A DNA stretch of 25,875 nt from Deltaproteobacteria bacterium (GTDB taxonomy: Bacteria > Desulfobacterota > Desulfobacteria > Desulfobacterales > UBA11574): the NCBI GenBank assembly GCA_019313505.1, contig JAFDBA010000032.1:1-25875 (forward strand), given 5' to 3'. The number at the start of each line of letters is the position of its first letter. Position 1 is the first letter of the stretch. The translations under genes and the position numbers were made by a program. The notes beneath the pieces are model-generated. The model ran no database searches and was not told where the DNA came from. It saw only the letters and a list, made by a program, of their open reading frames with translations. This document shows positions 7,280-15,966 of the stretch, piece after piece.

Positions 7280-7355
7280 GGGGATGTAGCTCAGTTGGGA
7301 GAGCGCGGCGTTCGCAACGCCGAGGTCGAGGGTTCGAATCCCTTCATCTCCACCA
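7280..7355 (+). tRNA. tRNA-Ala (anticodon CGC)
   Basis: A 76-nt cloverleaf starts GGGGATGTAGCTCAG and ends with an encoded CCA. The anticodon stem CGGCG/CGCCG encloses TTCGCAA, giving anticodon CGC, which reads GCG. The acceptor stem holds one G-U pair. No terminator is seen before hisB, 59 bases downstream. Confidence 0.95.
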
Positions 7356-7414
7356 AACACCCGATAATTATACTGTCCGAGATCTTGGGATTGGGCAAAA
7401 GGGAAAAAAAGATT

Positions 7415-8002
7415 ATGGAACGTACAGCTAAAGTTGAACGGGAGACAAAAGAGACCAGAATTAGTATCGATCTTAATTTAGATGGCAGTGGCAAAAATAA
7501 AATATCCACAGGAATTCCTTTTTTTGATCATATGCTGACACTCTTTACCGTTCACGGCTTTTTTGATCTTTCCATTGATGCCATCGGAGATATTGATGTT
7601 GATTTCCATCATACAGTTGAAGATGTGGGTCTTGTTTTGGGGGATGTTTTTGAAAAGGCTCTCGGAGATAGAAAGGGAATAACACGATTCGGCCATGCTG
7701 TTACGCCAATGGATGATGCCTTATCCTCCGTTACCGTTGATTTGTCTAAACGTCCTTTTCTGGTTTATAATGTTCCCAAAAAAGTTGGTACCGGAGGGAA
7801 TGCTTTCACGTCTCTTACAAAAGAATTTTTAAGAGCATTTGCAAACCGGGGCGGGATGAATCTGCATGTAAATGTTCTTTACGGTGAAAATGAGCATCAT
7901 ATTATTGAATCTGTTTTCAAAGCTATGGCAAGGGCTTTGGATCAAGCAACTTCTTTTAATGGACGATTAAAGGGCATTCCATCTTCAAAAGGTATTTTGT
8001 AA
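7415..8002 (+). CDS. hisB: Imidazoleglycerol-phosphate dehydratase
   Basis: 195 residues, the usual length of the single-function enzyme without a phosphatase domain. It dehydrates imidazole glycerol phosphate to imidazole acetol phosphate, step six of histidine synthesis. The two metal-binding motifs of the internal duplication are visible: DFHHTVED with His65, His66 and Glu69, and NEHHIIES with His161, His162 and Glu165. The start ATG at 7415 gives the expected MERTAKVERETKET N-terminus. The frame stays open upstream into tRNA-Ala, but that part cannot be coding. A purine-rich GGGAAAAAAA precedes the start. The lipoprotein gene begins two bases after its stop, so the two are surely cotranscribed. 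Confidence 0.96.
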   Translation: MERTAKVERETKETRISIDLNLDGSGKNKISTGIPFFDHMLTLFTVHGFFDLSIDAIGDIDVDFHHTVEDVGLVLGDVFEKALGDRKGITRFGHAVTPMDDALSSVTVDLSKRPFLVYNVPKKVGTGGNAFTSLTKEFLRAFANRGGMNLHVNVLYGENEHHIIESVFKAMARALDQATSFNGRLKGIPSSKGIL

Positions 8003-8004
8003 TA

Positions 8005-8721
8005 ATGTATAAAAATAAGTTGCAGAATAAAACAATCGGGTTGATTAAGATTGTTCTTTTAACGCTGATACTGTTTTTGCCGGGATGCAGAACAAATGTT
8101 GTGGTCAATGAAAATGTTATCCTGCCATTAGGCACAAAAAAGATTTTGATTTTTCCATTTAAAAATATGTCCGCGGTGTATGGTGAAAATGTGCATTCCC
8201 GTTGTCCGATCTGCGGGAAAGTGCTTATGACCGGGAAAGTGGCTGAAGATGCAGACAAAATGCTTACGGAGCAGCTGTTTGTTTTATTGAAAGACCGTAA
8301 GGATATTAAACTGATACCCGCAAGTCAGTCTCAAGGAGTTGTGCCGGATCTTTTGTCGGGGAATAAAAAAAAGCTGTCGGAACTGGATCTGTTGGTAGAA
8401 ACAGGACGTGCTCTGGATGCCGATGCAGTAATGGCAGGGTATGTTTTTCGTTTCAGGGAACGTATCGGAACCAGGTATTCAGTCGATTTGCCTGCTTCCG
8501 TGGCATATGATATCCACCTTGTAAGTGTGGCAGATGGTCGTTTATTGTGGAGCGGTCATTTTGATGAAACTCAACGACCGTTATTTGAAAACCTTTTTAA
8601 ACTGGGCTCTTTTTTACGAAGAAAGGCCAGATGGATTACTGCTAATGAGATGGCTGTGTCTAGCCTTAAAGATATTCTGAAAAGTTTTCCTGTATCAAAT
8701 AAACCTGAACCAAAACAGTAA
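8005..8721 (+). CDS. Putative lipoprotein with a CxxC motif, in the his cluster
   Basis: 238 residues. The N-terminus is a lipoprotein signal: a basic start, a hydrophobic core (about residues 11-25) and the lipobox LPGC with Cys28 as the lipid site. The residue after Cys is Arg, not Asp, so outer membrane sorting is expected if the usual Lol rule holds. The mature part begins like CsgG/TolB-related periplasmic domains (KKILIFPFKNMS, about 45-56), then has CPIC (Cys67, Cys70), then a region with ALDADAVMAGYVFRF and LVSVADGRLLWSG. That pattern is shared with GNA1162- or CsgG-like lipoproteins, where a multimeric outer membrane role is known for some. The call is by resemblance only. It starts two bases after hisB and sits where hisH is often found. 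Confidence 0.75.
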   Translation: MYKNKLQNKTIGLIKIVLLTLILFLPGCRTNVVVNENVILPLGTKKILIFPFKNMSAVYGENVHSRCPICGKVLMTGKVAEDADKMLTEQLFVLLKDRKDIKLIPASQSQGVVPDLLSGNKKKLSELDLLVETGRALDADAVMAGYVFRFRERIGTRYSVDLPASVAYDIHLVSVADGRLLWSGHFDETQRPLFENLFKLGSFLRRKARWITANEMAVSSLKDILKSFPVSNKPEPKQ

Positions 8722-8814
8722 ACATATCACCAAAACACCAAAATACAATTACGCGAAATACCATCATATTTTCTTCAATAAAAAACAAAAGCTTCACAAG
8801 AAAAATATTACAGC

Positions 8815-9540
8815 ATGATTATAATTCCTGCGGTCGATATAAAAAAAGGGCAATGTGTGCGACTTCTTCAGGGGCGTATGGATGAAGAAACGGTTTTCTC
8901 AGATGATCCTGCTGCTATGGCAAAGAGGTGGGAGGATGAGGGTGCAGAAATTATTCATGTGGTTGATCTTGACGGTGCATTTGAAAAAAGTCCTCAGAAC
9001 TTAAATTCTATAAAGAAAATCATAGAGAGTGTAAATGCGCACATTCAGGTAGGGGGTGGAATCAGAAACGAAAAAACGATCAGGTTGTTACTGGATCTTG
9101 GCGTTCAAAGGGTCATTATTGGTACACAAGCGATACGAAACCCGAATTTCGTGAAAGACGCCTGCAAGGTATTTCCAGGAAGAATTGTTGTTGGCATTGA
9201 TGCGTTAAACGGGCTTGTTGCAATCGAGGGGTGGACAAAAACTACTAAAGTCAAGGCTGTGGATCTTGCAAAACAGTTTGAGGACTGCGGTGTGGCCACG
9301 ATCAATTTTACAGACATCCACAGGGATGGGATGCAGACAGGTCCAAACATTGATGAAACCAGGCGACTGGCAGAAGCTGTTTCCATACCCGTGGTTGCTT
9401 CCGGAGGCGTCTCAACAATAGAAGATATTAAAAATATAATACCGTTAAAAAAAGCAGGAGTTGTTGGTGTTATTACAGGCAGAGCTTTGTATAGCGGAAG
9501 TTTGAAACTAAAAGAGGCTATTGAAATTGCAAAGGGATAA
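8815..9540 (+). CDS. hisA: Phosphoribosylformimino-5-aminoimidazole carboxamide ribotide isomerase
   Basis: 241 residues, full length. HisA opens the ribose of ProFAR to give PRFAR, step four of histidine synthesis, on a (beta/alpha)8 barrel. The two catalytic aspartates are present: Asp8 in IPAVDIKKG and Asp129 in VVGIDA. The phosphate-binding parts are QVGGGIR (about 78-84), TDIHRDGMQTG (166-176) and ASGGVS near the C-terminus. The start ATG at 8815 gives the canonical MIIIPAVD; no clear ribosome binding site is seen. A 93-bp AT-rich gap separates it from the lipoprotein gene, so it may share the hisB transcript or have its own promoter. hisF and hisH are not in the window. Confidence 0.96.
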   Translation: MIIIPAVDIKKGQCVRLLQGRMDEETVFSDDPAAMAKRWEDEGAEIIHVVDLDGAFEKSPQNLNSIKKIIESVNAHIQVGGGIRNEKTIRLLLDLGVQRVIIGTQAIRNPNFVKDACKVFPGRIVVGIDALNGLVAIEGWTKTTKVKAVDLAKQFEDCGVATINFTDIHRDGMQTGPNIDETRRLAEAVSIPVVASGGVSTIEDIKNIIPLKKAGVVGVITGRALYSGSLKLKEAIEIAKG

Positions 9541-9580
9541 ATGTAACCGATTGAATTAGTTTGGGTAACAATAAAAAATC

Positions 9581-9609
9581 TTGACAAAATCAACTTTAAT
9601 AATTAAATT
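9581..9609 (+). promoter_or_regulatory. Candidate promoter upstream of the MITE and dnaG
   Basis: TTGACA (9581-9586) and TAAATT (9604-9609) are 17 bases apart. The 405 bp between hisA and dnaG otherwise hold the MITE at 9645-9781, a weak hairpin near 9855-9880 (GCACA/TGTGC arms) and the ribosome binding site of dnaG. If this promoter drives dnaG-rpoD, the mobile element lies in the leader. Confidence 0.45.
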
Positions 9610-9644
9610 CCCGGTTTAACTTTTAAAAATTATGATTATTAAAC

Positions 9645-9781
9645 TGACGGTTTCGTAAAAAGTCACGAATTCAACTATAGATGGCTAAGTAAAAAGGTTC
9701 ATATACAAGGCGTAGTATTTTTTCAGGAACGAGGCCATACATGTAGTATGCCGAGTGTTGGGGCTTTTTACGAGACCGTCA
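9645..9781 (+). mobile_element. MITE-like element, longest copy (137 bp)
   Basis: The left terminus TGACGGTTTCGTAAAAAGTC and the right terminus GGCTTTTTACGAGACCGTCA are inverted repeats matching at 18 of 20 positions. The inside shares the segments CACGAATTCAACTATAGATG and GCTAAGTAAAAAGG with other copies, plus a private part with the palindromic GCCATACATGTAGTATGC. There is no open frame, so it would need a transposase from elsewhere. I see no clear target duplication. Confidence 0.75.
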
Positions 9782-9945
9782 AAGCTTATTTTTGGTGAAA
9801 CTTGTCTATAACAGATACAGATCTCCGATTATATCAATTTAAGCAAATATTAAGCACAGACGTACATGTGCAGAACTTCATTTCATTTACTATCCTTCCG
9901 TTATTGTCAGTCATTCCGGTTTCATAACTATGGAGGTTGGCCTTT

Positions 9946-11793
9946 TTGACAATTTATATTCCTGAAGATAAGATTTCAGAAATTAAGAACACGGCCAATA
10001 TCGTTGAGGTAGTTTCAGAAGTTGTGATTCTGAAAAAAACCGGAAAAAACTACATTGGACTTTGCCCGTTCCATTCGGAAAAAACCCCGTCTTTTACAGT
10101 TAGCCAGGAAAAACAGATATTCTATTGCTTCGGGTGCGCTGCGGGTGGAAATGTTTTTAGTTTTCTTATGAAACACGATGGTATTTCTTTTCCCGATGCA
10201 GCCAAAATACTTGCCAGACGATATGGAATCGACATCCCTGTCCGTACAATGTCTCCAGAGCAAAAACAACGAATGAGCCAGAGGGAAAATCTTCTTGCTG
10301 TAAATAGACAGGCCATGGGGTTTTTTCGTAAGCAACTTCTTGACGCTGTTTCAGGGAAACGAGCAATGGGATATCTTAAGAAACGGGGAATAAACAAAGA
10401 GATATTCGATAATTTTAATCTGGGGTATGCACTCCAAGGTTGGGATAATCTATTAAGCTTTTTTAAAAAAAAGAATATTTCACTTGCCCTTGTTGAAAAA
10501 GCCGGCCTGATTGTTCCAAGAAAAGAAAAAAGCGGTTATTATGATCGTTTCAGAGACCGTTTAATATTTCCGATCTTTGATTTAAACATGCAGGCGATAG
10601 GTTTTGGCGGGCGGGTAATGGACGATTCCATGCCGAAATACCTTAATTCTCCTGAGACACCTGTATATAACAAAAGTCGTTCTCTGTACGGTTTGAACTT
10701 GGCAAAAATGAAATGCAGAGAGAATGGGAGGGTCTACATAGTAGAGGGATATTTTGATCTGTTAGCACTTCATCAGCATGGTTTTCAGAATTCAGTTGCG
10801 ACTTTAGGCACATCCCTTACACCTGAGCATGTTCAGATTCTAAAAGGTTTTGTCGGAAAAGATGGTAAGATAATACTTGTTTTTGATTCAGACGATGCAG
10901 GCATTAAGGCTGTGCTGCGAAGCATAGGAATCTTTATGAGGATGGAAGTGGATGCCCGTATAATAGTTTTGCCTGAAGGATACGATCCTGATTCCTTTCT
11001 TTTCGAATTCGGGTACGAATCCTTTGTGGATAGAGATTCCAATGCCAGAAGTCTTATGTCTTTTCTAATAGATTCTGCCGTGAAAAAGCACGGGCTTTCC
11101 ATTGAAGGAAAAATCCGTATAATTTCAGAGATGAAAGGGCCTCTGTCATCTATTAAAGATAATATAAAAAGATCATTATATATCAAAGAACTTGCTGAGT
11201 GTGTAAATATTGATGAATCCGCTGTTTTGGAAAAGATTAGAAAGCTATCCGTTCGAAATAGGGACAAAGCTATAAGGCCAACCATGCCGAATAGTTTTCT
11301 TGGACGCGGCCAAAACAAAGCAGCTTTTCCGGATAAGATTCAAGAAAAATCCTTTCAAGGCAAGTGGGGCAGACTGGAGCGCCAGATTATAGCAATGATG
11401 CTTCAATTCCCGCAAATTTTATCCGAAATAAGTGAGCGTAATATACTCAATCTTTTTGAAAATACTGTCTTGAAATCGATTGGACAAGTGCTTTTAAAGC
11501 AAAAGGATTATTCAGAAATGCAAGCATCTGATATTATAAATATAATTGAAGATAAAGAGCAAAAGAACATTGTAGCCTCTCTGGCGATTGAAGAGGATAA
11601 ATGGGATTATGAAGCATGTATCGGCATTATCACGCGATTTGAGTCGATCCGAAAGAAAAATGAAAAGAAGTTGATAGAAAAGATAAAGGTGGCTGAGAAG
11701 GAAAACGACCTTGAATTGCTATCAAAATTATTGAGACAAAAACAAAAATTGGCTCTATTAACTGAAAAAAAGAAAATGACATTGTTGAGATAG
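9946..11793 (+). CDS. dnaG: DNA primase
   Basis: 615 residues. DnaG makes the RNA primers for replication. The N-terminal CHC2 zinc-binding domain has Cys40, His43, Cys61 and Cys64 (CPFH...CFGC). A catalytic TOPRIM core follows, with VEGYFDLLALHQHGF and the acidic motif VFDSDDAG. A C-terminal DnaB-binding part runs to the end and is Lys- and Glu-rich. The start is TTG at 9946: GGAGG (9932-9936) lies nine bases before it. An upstream in-frame TTG at 9937 directly abuts the GGAGG and is too close to be used. It is followed by rpoD after 80 bp, as in the macromolecular synthesis operon but without rpsU. Confidence 0.95.
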   Translation: MTIYIPEDKISEIKNTANIVEVVSEVVILKKTGKNYIGLCPFHSEKTPSFTVSQEKQIFYCFGCAAGGNVFSFLMKHDGISFPDAAKILARRYGIDIPVRTMSPEQKQRMSQRENLLAVNRQAMGFFRKQLLDAVSGKRAMGYLKKRGINKEIFDNFNLGYALQGWDNLLSFFKKKNISLALVEKAGLIVPRKEKSGYYDRFRDRLIFPIFDLNMQAIGFGGRVMDDSMPKYLNSPETPVYNKSRSLYGLNLAKMKCRENGRVYIVEGYFDLLALHQHGFQNSVATLGTSLTPEHVQILKGFVGKDGKIILVFDSDDAGIKAVLRSIGIFMRMEVDARIIVLPEGYDPDSFLFEFGYESFVDRDSNARSLMSFLIDSAVKKHGLSIEGKIRIISEMKGPLSSIKDNIKRSLYIKELAECVNIDESAVLEKIRKLSVRNRDKAIRPTMPNSFLGRGQNKAAFPDKIQEKSFQGKWGRLERQIIAMMLQFPQILSEISERNILNLFENTVLKSIGQVLLKQKDYSEMQASDIINIIEDKEQKNIVASLAIEEDKWDYEACIGIITRFESIRKKNEKKLIEKIKVAEKENDLELLSKLLRQKQKLALLTEKKKMTLLR

Positions 11794-11803
11794 AAAAAAG
11801 TAA

Positions 11804-11824
11804 CCGTTCACGGGTTCAAGGGCT
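11804..11824. repeat. GTTCACGGGTTCAAGG-type short repeat
   Basis: The short tract CCGTTCACGGGTTCAAGGGC in the dnaG-rpoD gap shares the GTTCACGG and GGTTCAA words with the longer tract at 24141-24187. Confidence 0.4.
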
Positions 11825-11873
11825 AAAACACAATAAAAAAGAAACGACTGGAGTCTGCAGGAGGTTAAACTCT

Positions 11874-13643
11874 ATGGCAAAAAAATCTGCTAAAATTAAG
11901 AAAAAACCAAAGAAGATTCCCAAGAAGACTCTGGAAAAGTTGATTTCAAAAGGAAAAAAGCAGGGGTTTTTAACTTATGATGAAATTAATAAGGTACTTC
12001 CAGATGACGTTCTTTCTGAGCAGATTGATGAAACGCTCATTATGTTTGATGATCATAATATTGAAATAATAGACGAAAAAAAGAACAAGTTGCCGACCAA
12101 AGTAAAAAAGGTCAAGATTGCCGATACCTCTGTCTCTGATTATGGAACTGTGACCGATCCTGTTAAAATGTATTTACGGGAGATGGGACTGGTGACCCTT
12201 TTGACTCGAGAAGGGGAGGTTGTTATCGCAAAAAAGATAGAAGCAGGTGAACAAGAAATATTGAAAGCACTGATAGATACGACCATAGGAGTGAAATGCG
12301 TCCTGGAACTTGGGCAAAAGATAGAAAGTGGTGATTTACGCCCAAAACGAGTATTAAGAGATATAAGGGAGATTGAAGAAGGGGATGGATATGTTGAGGA
12401 AGCGATTCAGATTAAAAATTATTTAAATACCGTACATTCAATTAAAGCTATTGATGATGAAAACAAAACATACAGGGAAAAATTATTTTCTTCTGATCCG
12501 GATCCCGATGAAAAACGTCGAATAAGAAGATGCATTTCTCGCAGGAATAAAAAGATTTTTAATCTGCTTAAAGATTGGCGGTTTGAAATAGGAGTTTTAG
12601 ATAATATCGACAAACTTATCAGGGAGCAGATAGAATGGATCGACTCCATGAATAGAATGATTTTGATGTGTTCGGATACAGTTAATGCATCAGTCACAGA
12701 GCTTCATTCCAACCTTAAAACAAAGAGAAGGTTTGTCAAATGGGTCAGTTCCCGTTGTGATCTGTCTAAGGATGAAATTTCCATACTCTTTAAAGAACTT
12801 AAAACTGTCAAGGATCAGGTTGCTATAAGGGAATATTCCATCAAGGCAAAAAACAGGTCTTTAAAAAGAATTATATCCTGTGTTGAAGAAGGGCGCTTTA
12901 GAGCTAAATTAGCCAAAAGTGAGCTGACAAAGGCCAATTTGCGCCTGGTGGTTAGTATTGCAAAAAAATATACCAACAGAGGCCTACAGTTTTTGGATTT
13001 GATCCAGGAAGGGAATGTTGGTCTTATGAAAGCCGTGGACAAATTCGAATATCGCCGCGGCTATAAATTCAGTACATATGCCACATGGTGGATAAGACAG
13101 GCAATAACAAGGGCAATCGCTGATCAGGCAAGAACAATCAGGATTCCTGTTCATATGATTGAAACAATAAACAAACTTATTCGCACATCAAGGTACCTTG
13201 TACAAGAGCTTGGACGTGAACCGAGTCCTGAAGAGATAGCGGAAAAAATGGAAATTCCCCTATTCAAAGTGCGCAAGGTTTTAAAGATTGCAAGAGAACC
13301 TATCTCGCTGGAAACGCCTATTGGTGAGGAAGAGGATAGCCATCTCGGTGATTTCATAGAAGATAAAAAGTTCATGTTACCTTCGGATGCTGCTGTAAGT
13401 CTGAATCTTGCGGAACAGACGAGGAAGGTCCTTGCAACATTGACCCCCCGTGAGGAAAAGGTACTGCGTATGCGGTTCGGTATCGGTGAAAAGGCGGACC
13501 ATACTCTGGAAGAGGTGGGACAGGATTTTGCAGTAACACGTGAAAGGATCAGGCAGATAGAAGCCAAAGCCCTTAGAAAACTAAGACATCCTACCAGAAG
13601 TCGAAAATTGAAAAGTTTTATTGAGGAGATAGAGCAAACATAG
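11874..13643 (+). CDS. rpoD: RNA polymerase primary sigma factor RpoD
   Basis: 589 residues, the usual size. RpoD directs core RNA polymerase to housekeeping promoters. Region 1.1 is seen near residues 20-65 after a very basic N-terminus (many Lys). Region 1.2 has DPVKMYLREMG. A non-conserved region of about 200 residues follows. Region 2 has DLIQEGNVGLMKAVDKFEYR and KFSTYATWWIRQAI (the -10 recognising helix), region 3 has RIPVHMIETINK, and region 4 has LTPREEKVLRMRFGIG with the helix-turn-helix VTRERIRQIEAKALRKLRHP that reads the -35 box. A strong CAGGAGG lies before ATG 11874. Gene order dnaG-rpoD supports the call. Confidence 0.98.
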   Translation: MAKKSAKIKKKPKKIPKKTLEKLISKGKKQGFLTYDEINKVLPDDVLSEQIDETLIMFDDHNIEIIDEKKNKLPTKVKKVKIADTSVSDYGTVTDPVKMYLREMGLVTLLTREGEVVIAKKIEAGEQEILKALIDTTIGVKCVLELGQKIESGDLRPKRVLRDIREIEEGDGYVEEAIQIKNYLNTVHSIKAIDDENKTYREKLFSSDPDPDEKRRIRRCISRRNKKIFNLLKDWRFEIGVLDNIDKLIREQIEWIDSMNRMILMCSDTVNASVTELHSNLKTKRRFVKWVSSRCDLSKDEISILFKELKTVKDQVAIREYSIKAKNRSLKRIISCVEEGRFRAKLAKSELTKANLRLVVSIAKKYTNRGLQFLDLIQEGNVGLMKAVDKFEYRRGYKFSTYATWWIRQAITRAIADQARTIRIPVHMIETINKLIRTSRYLVQELGREPSPEEIAEKMEIPLFKVRKVLKIAREPISLETPIGEEEDSHLGDFIEDKKFMLPSDAAVSLNLAEQTRKVLATLTPREEKVLRMRFGIGEKADHTLEEVGQDFAVTRERIRQIEAKALRKLRHPTRSRKLKSFIEEIEQT

Positions 13644-13644
13644 C

Positions 13645-13673
13645 TTGACAAAATAAATTTCTGAAGTTAGATG
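13645..13673 (+). promoter_or_regulatory. Probable promoter of the CAU tRNA
   Basis: TTGACA (13645-13650), two bases after the rpoD stop, and TAGATG (13668-13673) are 17 bases apart. The -10 match is weak. Transcription would begin about 15 bases before the tRNA. Confidence 0.45.
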
Positions 13674-13694
13674 AATTGTTTCCATATTGCTTTA

Positions 13695-13770
13695 GGGCCC
13701 ATAGCTCAGCTGGCAGAGCCACCGGCTCATAACCGGTAGGTCCCTGGTTCGATCCCAGGTGGGCCCACCA
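13695..13770 (+). tRNA. tRNA with CAU anticodon (elongator Met, or Ile2)
   Basis: A 76-nt cloverleaf starts GGGCCCATAGCTCAGC and ends with an encoded CCA. The anticodon stem ACCGG/CCGGT encloses CTCATAA, giving CAT. It has a paired first base and lacks the three G-C run of initiator tRNA, so it is not tRNA-fMet. Telling elongator Met from Ile2 (whose C34 is changed to lysidine by TilS) is not safe by eye. Confidence 0.92.
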
Positions 13771-13889
13771 TTTTTATTCAAGGTTTTTAAGCTACTTGCG
13801 ATGATTGCGTAATAGGATTACATGATTTATTGCTTACCTTTCGGTATTGCTAAAGAAATTTGTAGGCAAAAGATGCAAAAGGATCAAGG

Positions 13890-13921
13890 CGTGGTTATAA
13901 CAAATAGCCGCGTTTTTTTTT
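13890..13921 (+). terminator. Rho-independent terminator, 120 bp after the CAU tRNA
   Basis: CGTGGTTAT pairs with ATAGCCGCG (nine pairs, two of them G-U, five-base loop) and runs into nine T residues. No gene was found between the tRNA and this hairpin, so either it ends the tRNA transcript or there is a short untranslated RNA here. Confidence 0.75.
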
Positions 13922-13950
13922 GTTGATTAAAAGTTGAACCAAAAAATATT

Positions 13951-14007
13951 TGCCACAAAGCCACAAAGGATAAATTTACTAATCTTTCTTCGTGTATTTG
14001 TGTGTTG
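13951..14007. repeat. Imperfect inverted repeat of the CACAAAG type
   Basis: TGCCACAAAGCCACAAAGG (13951-13969) faces CTTTCTTCGTGTATTTGTG (13984-14002). The two arms are imperfect inverted copies. It is intergenic, just before the Nif3-family gene, and covers the region where that gene's promoter would be. Confidence 0.5.
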
Positions 14008-14031
14008 TAATGAAAATTGTAGAGCGATTTT

Positions 14032-15150
14032 ATGGAACCAAAAATCTTTGATATTATCAAGGCAATGGAGATAATTGCTCCAATCTGGCTTGCAGAAGAA
14101 TGGGATAATGTAGGGCTGCAGGTTGGGCAGAAGGACTGGCCGGTTCAAACTATCTGGATTGCCCTGGACCCTGGCGCGGATGTGGTTAATGATGCCTGCA
14201 AAAATAATGTTGACCTATTAATTACGCACCACCCTCTTATATTTCATCCTTTAAGGTCTATTAATTTAAATACGTCTGTTGGCTCCATAATTCAAAAGGC
14301 AATCCGACACAATATGGCTATATTTTCAGCTCACACTAATCTTGACAATGCAACTGATGGTCTGAACGATGTACTTGCTCGGAGGATTGGGATAAAAAAT
14401 CTGAAAGTGCTTGGGAAGGTCAGTGCAACAAAAAAATATAAACTGGTAGTGTATGTACCTGTAGCATATGAACAACAGGTTCTAAATTCGATTTTTGAGA
14501 CAAAAGCAGGTGAAATAGGTTCGTATACATGCTGTTCATTCAGAAACAAGGGTAAAGGTACATTCAGGCCGGGATCTTCGTCAAAACCATTTGCCGGCAA
14601 AGTCGGTGAAATTACTCATGCAGACGAACTCAGAATTGAAACAGTTGTACGAAAAAGTGATTTAAACAGTGTTATCGAACATATAAGGAAAAAACATCCT
14701 TATGATACCATGGCATATGATATATATCCACTGGTAAAAGATGAAGAAAAACAGGGTTCCGGCCGGATCGGAAATCTTGGTAAAAGTACAGAACTTTTAT
14801 CTTTTGCACTGTCAATTAAAGAAAAATTGGGGCTTAATTCAGTAAAAGTTGCAGGAAATCCGGATTTAGCTGTAAACACAGTAGCTGTCTGTACAGGAAG
14901 CGGTTCGAGCCTAATGAAAGACTTTATTTCATCCGGAGCCCAGGTTTATATCAGCGGAGATTTGCGGTATCACGATGCCAGAGATGTGGAAGCTGCCAAT
15001 CTGGGTCTTATCGATATTGGGCACTTTGCATCGGAGCATTTAATAGTCGATGTGCTTGCTGGCCGTCTTAAAAAGGTTTTGTCTAAAGAGGGGATTGATG
15101 TAAAAGTAGAGGCATACGGACTTGAAAATGACCCGTTTGTGGTATTATAA
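14032..15150 (+). CDS. Nif3-like dinuclear metal center protein (DUF34 / YqfO type)
   Basis: 372 residues. Nif3/YbgI/YqfO proteins form hexameric rings with a two-metal centre; their role is unsettled and names such as GTP cyclohydrolase 1 type 2 are often attached. The metal ligands are visible: His66-His67 in LITHHPLIF, His101 and Asp105 in FSAHTNLD, and the C-terminal GHFASEH motif. About 100 extra residues in the middle (roughly 130-235, containing LVVYVPVAYEQQVLNSIFE) match the PII/CutA-like insert of the YqfO subfamily. The start is ATG at 14032; no good ribosome binding site is seen. A zinc-ribbon coiled-coil gene follows after 54 bp and is probably in the same transcript. Confidence 0.93.
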   Translation: MEPKIFDIIKAMEIIAPIWLAEEWDNVGLQVGQKDWPVQTIWIALDPGADVVNDACKNNVDLLITHHPLIFHPLRSINLNTSVGSIIQKAIRHNMAIFSAHTNLDNATDGLNDVLARRIGIKNLKVLGKVSATKKYKLVVYVPVAYEQQVLNSIFETKAGEIGSYTCCSFRNKGKGTFRPGSSSKPFAGKVGEITHADELRIETVVRKSDLNSVIEHIRKKHPYDTMAYDIYPLVKDEEKQGSGRIGNLGKSTELLSFALSIKEKLGLNSVKVAGNPDLAVNTVAVCTGSGSSLMKDFISSGAQVYISGDLRYHDARDVEAANLGLIDIGHFASEHLIVDVLAGRLKKVLSKEGIDVKVEAYGLENDPFVVL

Positions 15151-15204
15151 TATTAGTTAATTTTAGTCACTTTTCCGGCTTGTCCGGGTTGGGTATTGGG
15201 CAAT

Positions 15205-15915
15205 ATGAAAGAACAGATTTATATGCTTGTTAAAATTCAAGGGATAGAGGTACAAGCTAAAAGCATCAAATCAACACTAAACGATGCATCCAGAAAGCTT
15301 GAAGTTATCGATGCTGAGCTCAATGAGTTTGAGCGAACCATAGAAGAACAAAAGTCTATTATCGACAAGTTGAAGAAAAAGTATCGGGACTATGAATCTG
15401 AGATACAGATTAATCTTGACCGGGGAAAAAAGACTCAGGTAAAGCTTAGATCTGTGAAGACAAATAGAGAATATCAATCATTATTAAAGGAAATTGAAGA
15501 GGAAAAAGCCAAAAATTCCAAAATTGAAGATAAAATGATAGAGTGCCTGGATCGTATGGATGAGACTGAGAAGATCATCGCAATGAAAAAGGACGAATAT
15601 TTACAGCTTTCCGGTAGCATAATGAGTGAAAAAGAGATCATGAAACAGGAATCGGAACAGGGGAGGATAAAACTTGCGAAACTTGATAAGGATCGGGAGG
15701 AAATTTCCTGTATGATCGATCCGGAATTGCTGAAAAAATATTTAACGATAAAGAAACAGAACCAGCCAGGACTTGCGATAGTGCCGGTAAAGGATGCTCT
15801 ATGTTATGGATGTAATGTAAATCTTCCTCCTCAGTTGTATAATGAACTTTTTCTTGGAAATAGCTTGAAGTTTTGTCCCAATTGTCAGAGGATTATATAC
15901 TTGAGAGAATCTTGA
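15205..15915 (+). CDS. Coiled-coil protein with C-terminal C4-type zinc ribbon
   Basis: 236 residues. Residues about 5-170 are charged heptad-like sequence, predicted as a long antiparallel coiled coil. The C-terminus holds CYGC and CPNC, about 26 residues apart, with VNLPPQLYNEL between them: the zinc ribbon of the CT398 / DUF164 family. Members have been linked to secretion or to RNA polymerase in some bacteria; a general function is not established. The start is taken at ATG 15205 (MKEQIYMLVKIQ); an in-frame TTG three codons earlier is the alternative. It lies between the Nif3-family gene and rnpB. Confidence 0.88.
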   Translation: MKEQIYMLVKIQGIEVQAKSIKSTLNDASRKLEVIDAELNEFERTIEEQKSIIDKLKKKYRDYESEIQINLDRGKKTQVKLRSVKTNREYQSLLKEIEEEKAKNSKIEDKMIECLDRMDETEKIIAMKKDEYLQLSGSIMSEKEIMKQESEQGRIKLAKLDKDREEISCMIDPELLKKYLTIKKQNQPGLAIVPVKDALCYGCNVNLPPQLYNELFLGNSLKFCPNCQRIIYLRES

Positions 15916-15966
15916 TTTTATATTGGCTAAAAAAGTCAAGTTAAATAGGACGCAGATTTTCGCAGA

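Noticed and set aside
7295..7414. Upstream extension of hisB into the tRNA-Ala gene
   Set aside because: The frame is open only because the tRNA has no stop in it; HisB normally starts at the MERTAKV segment.
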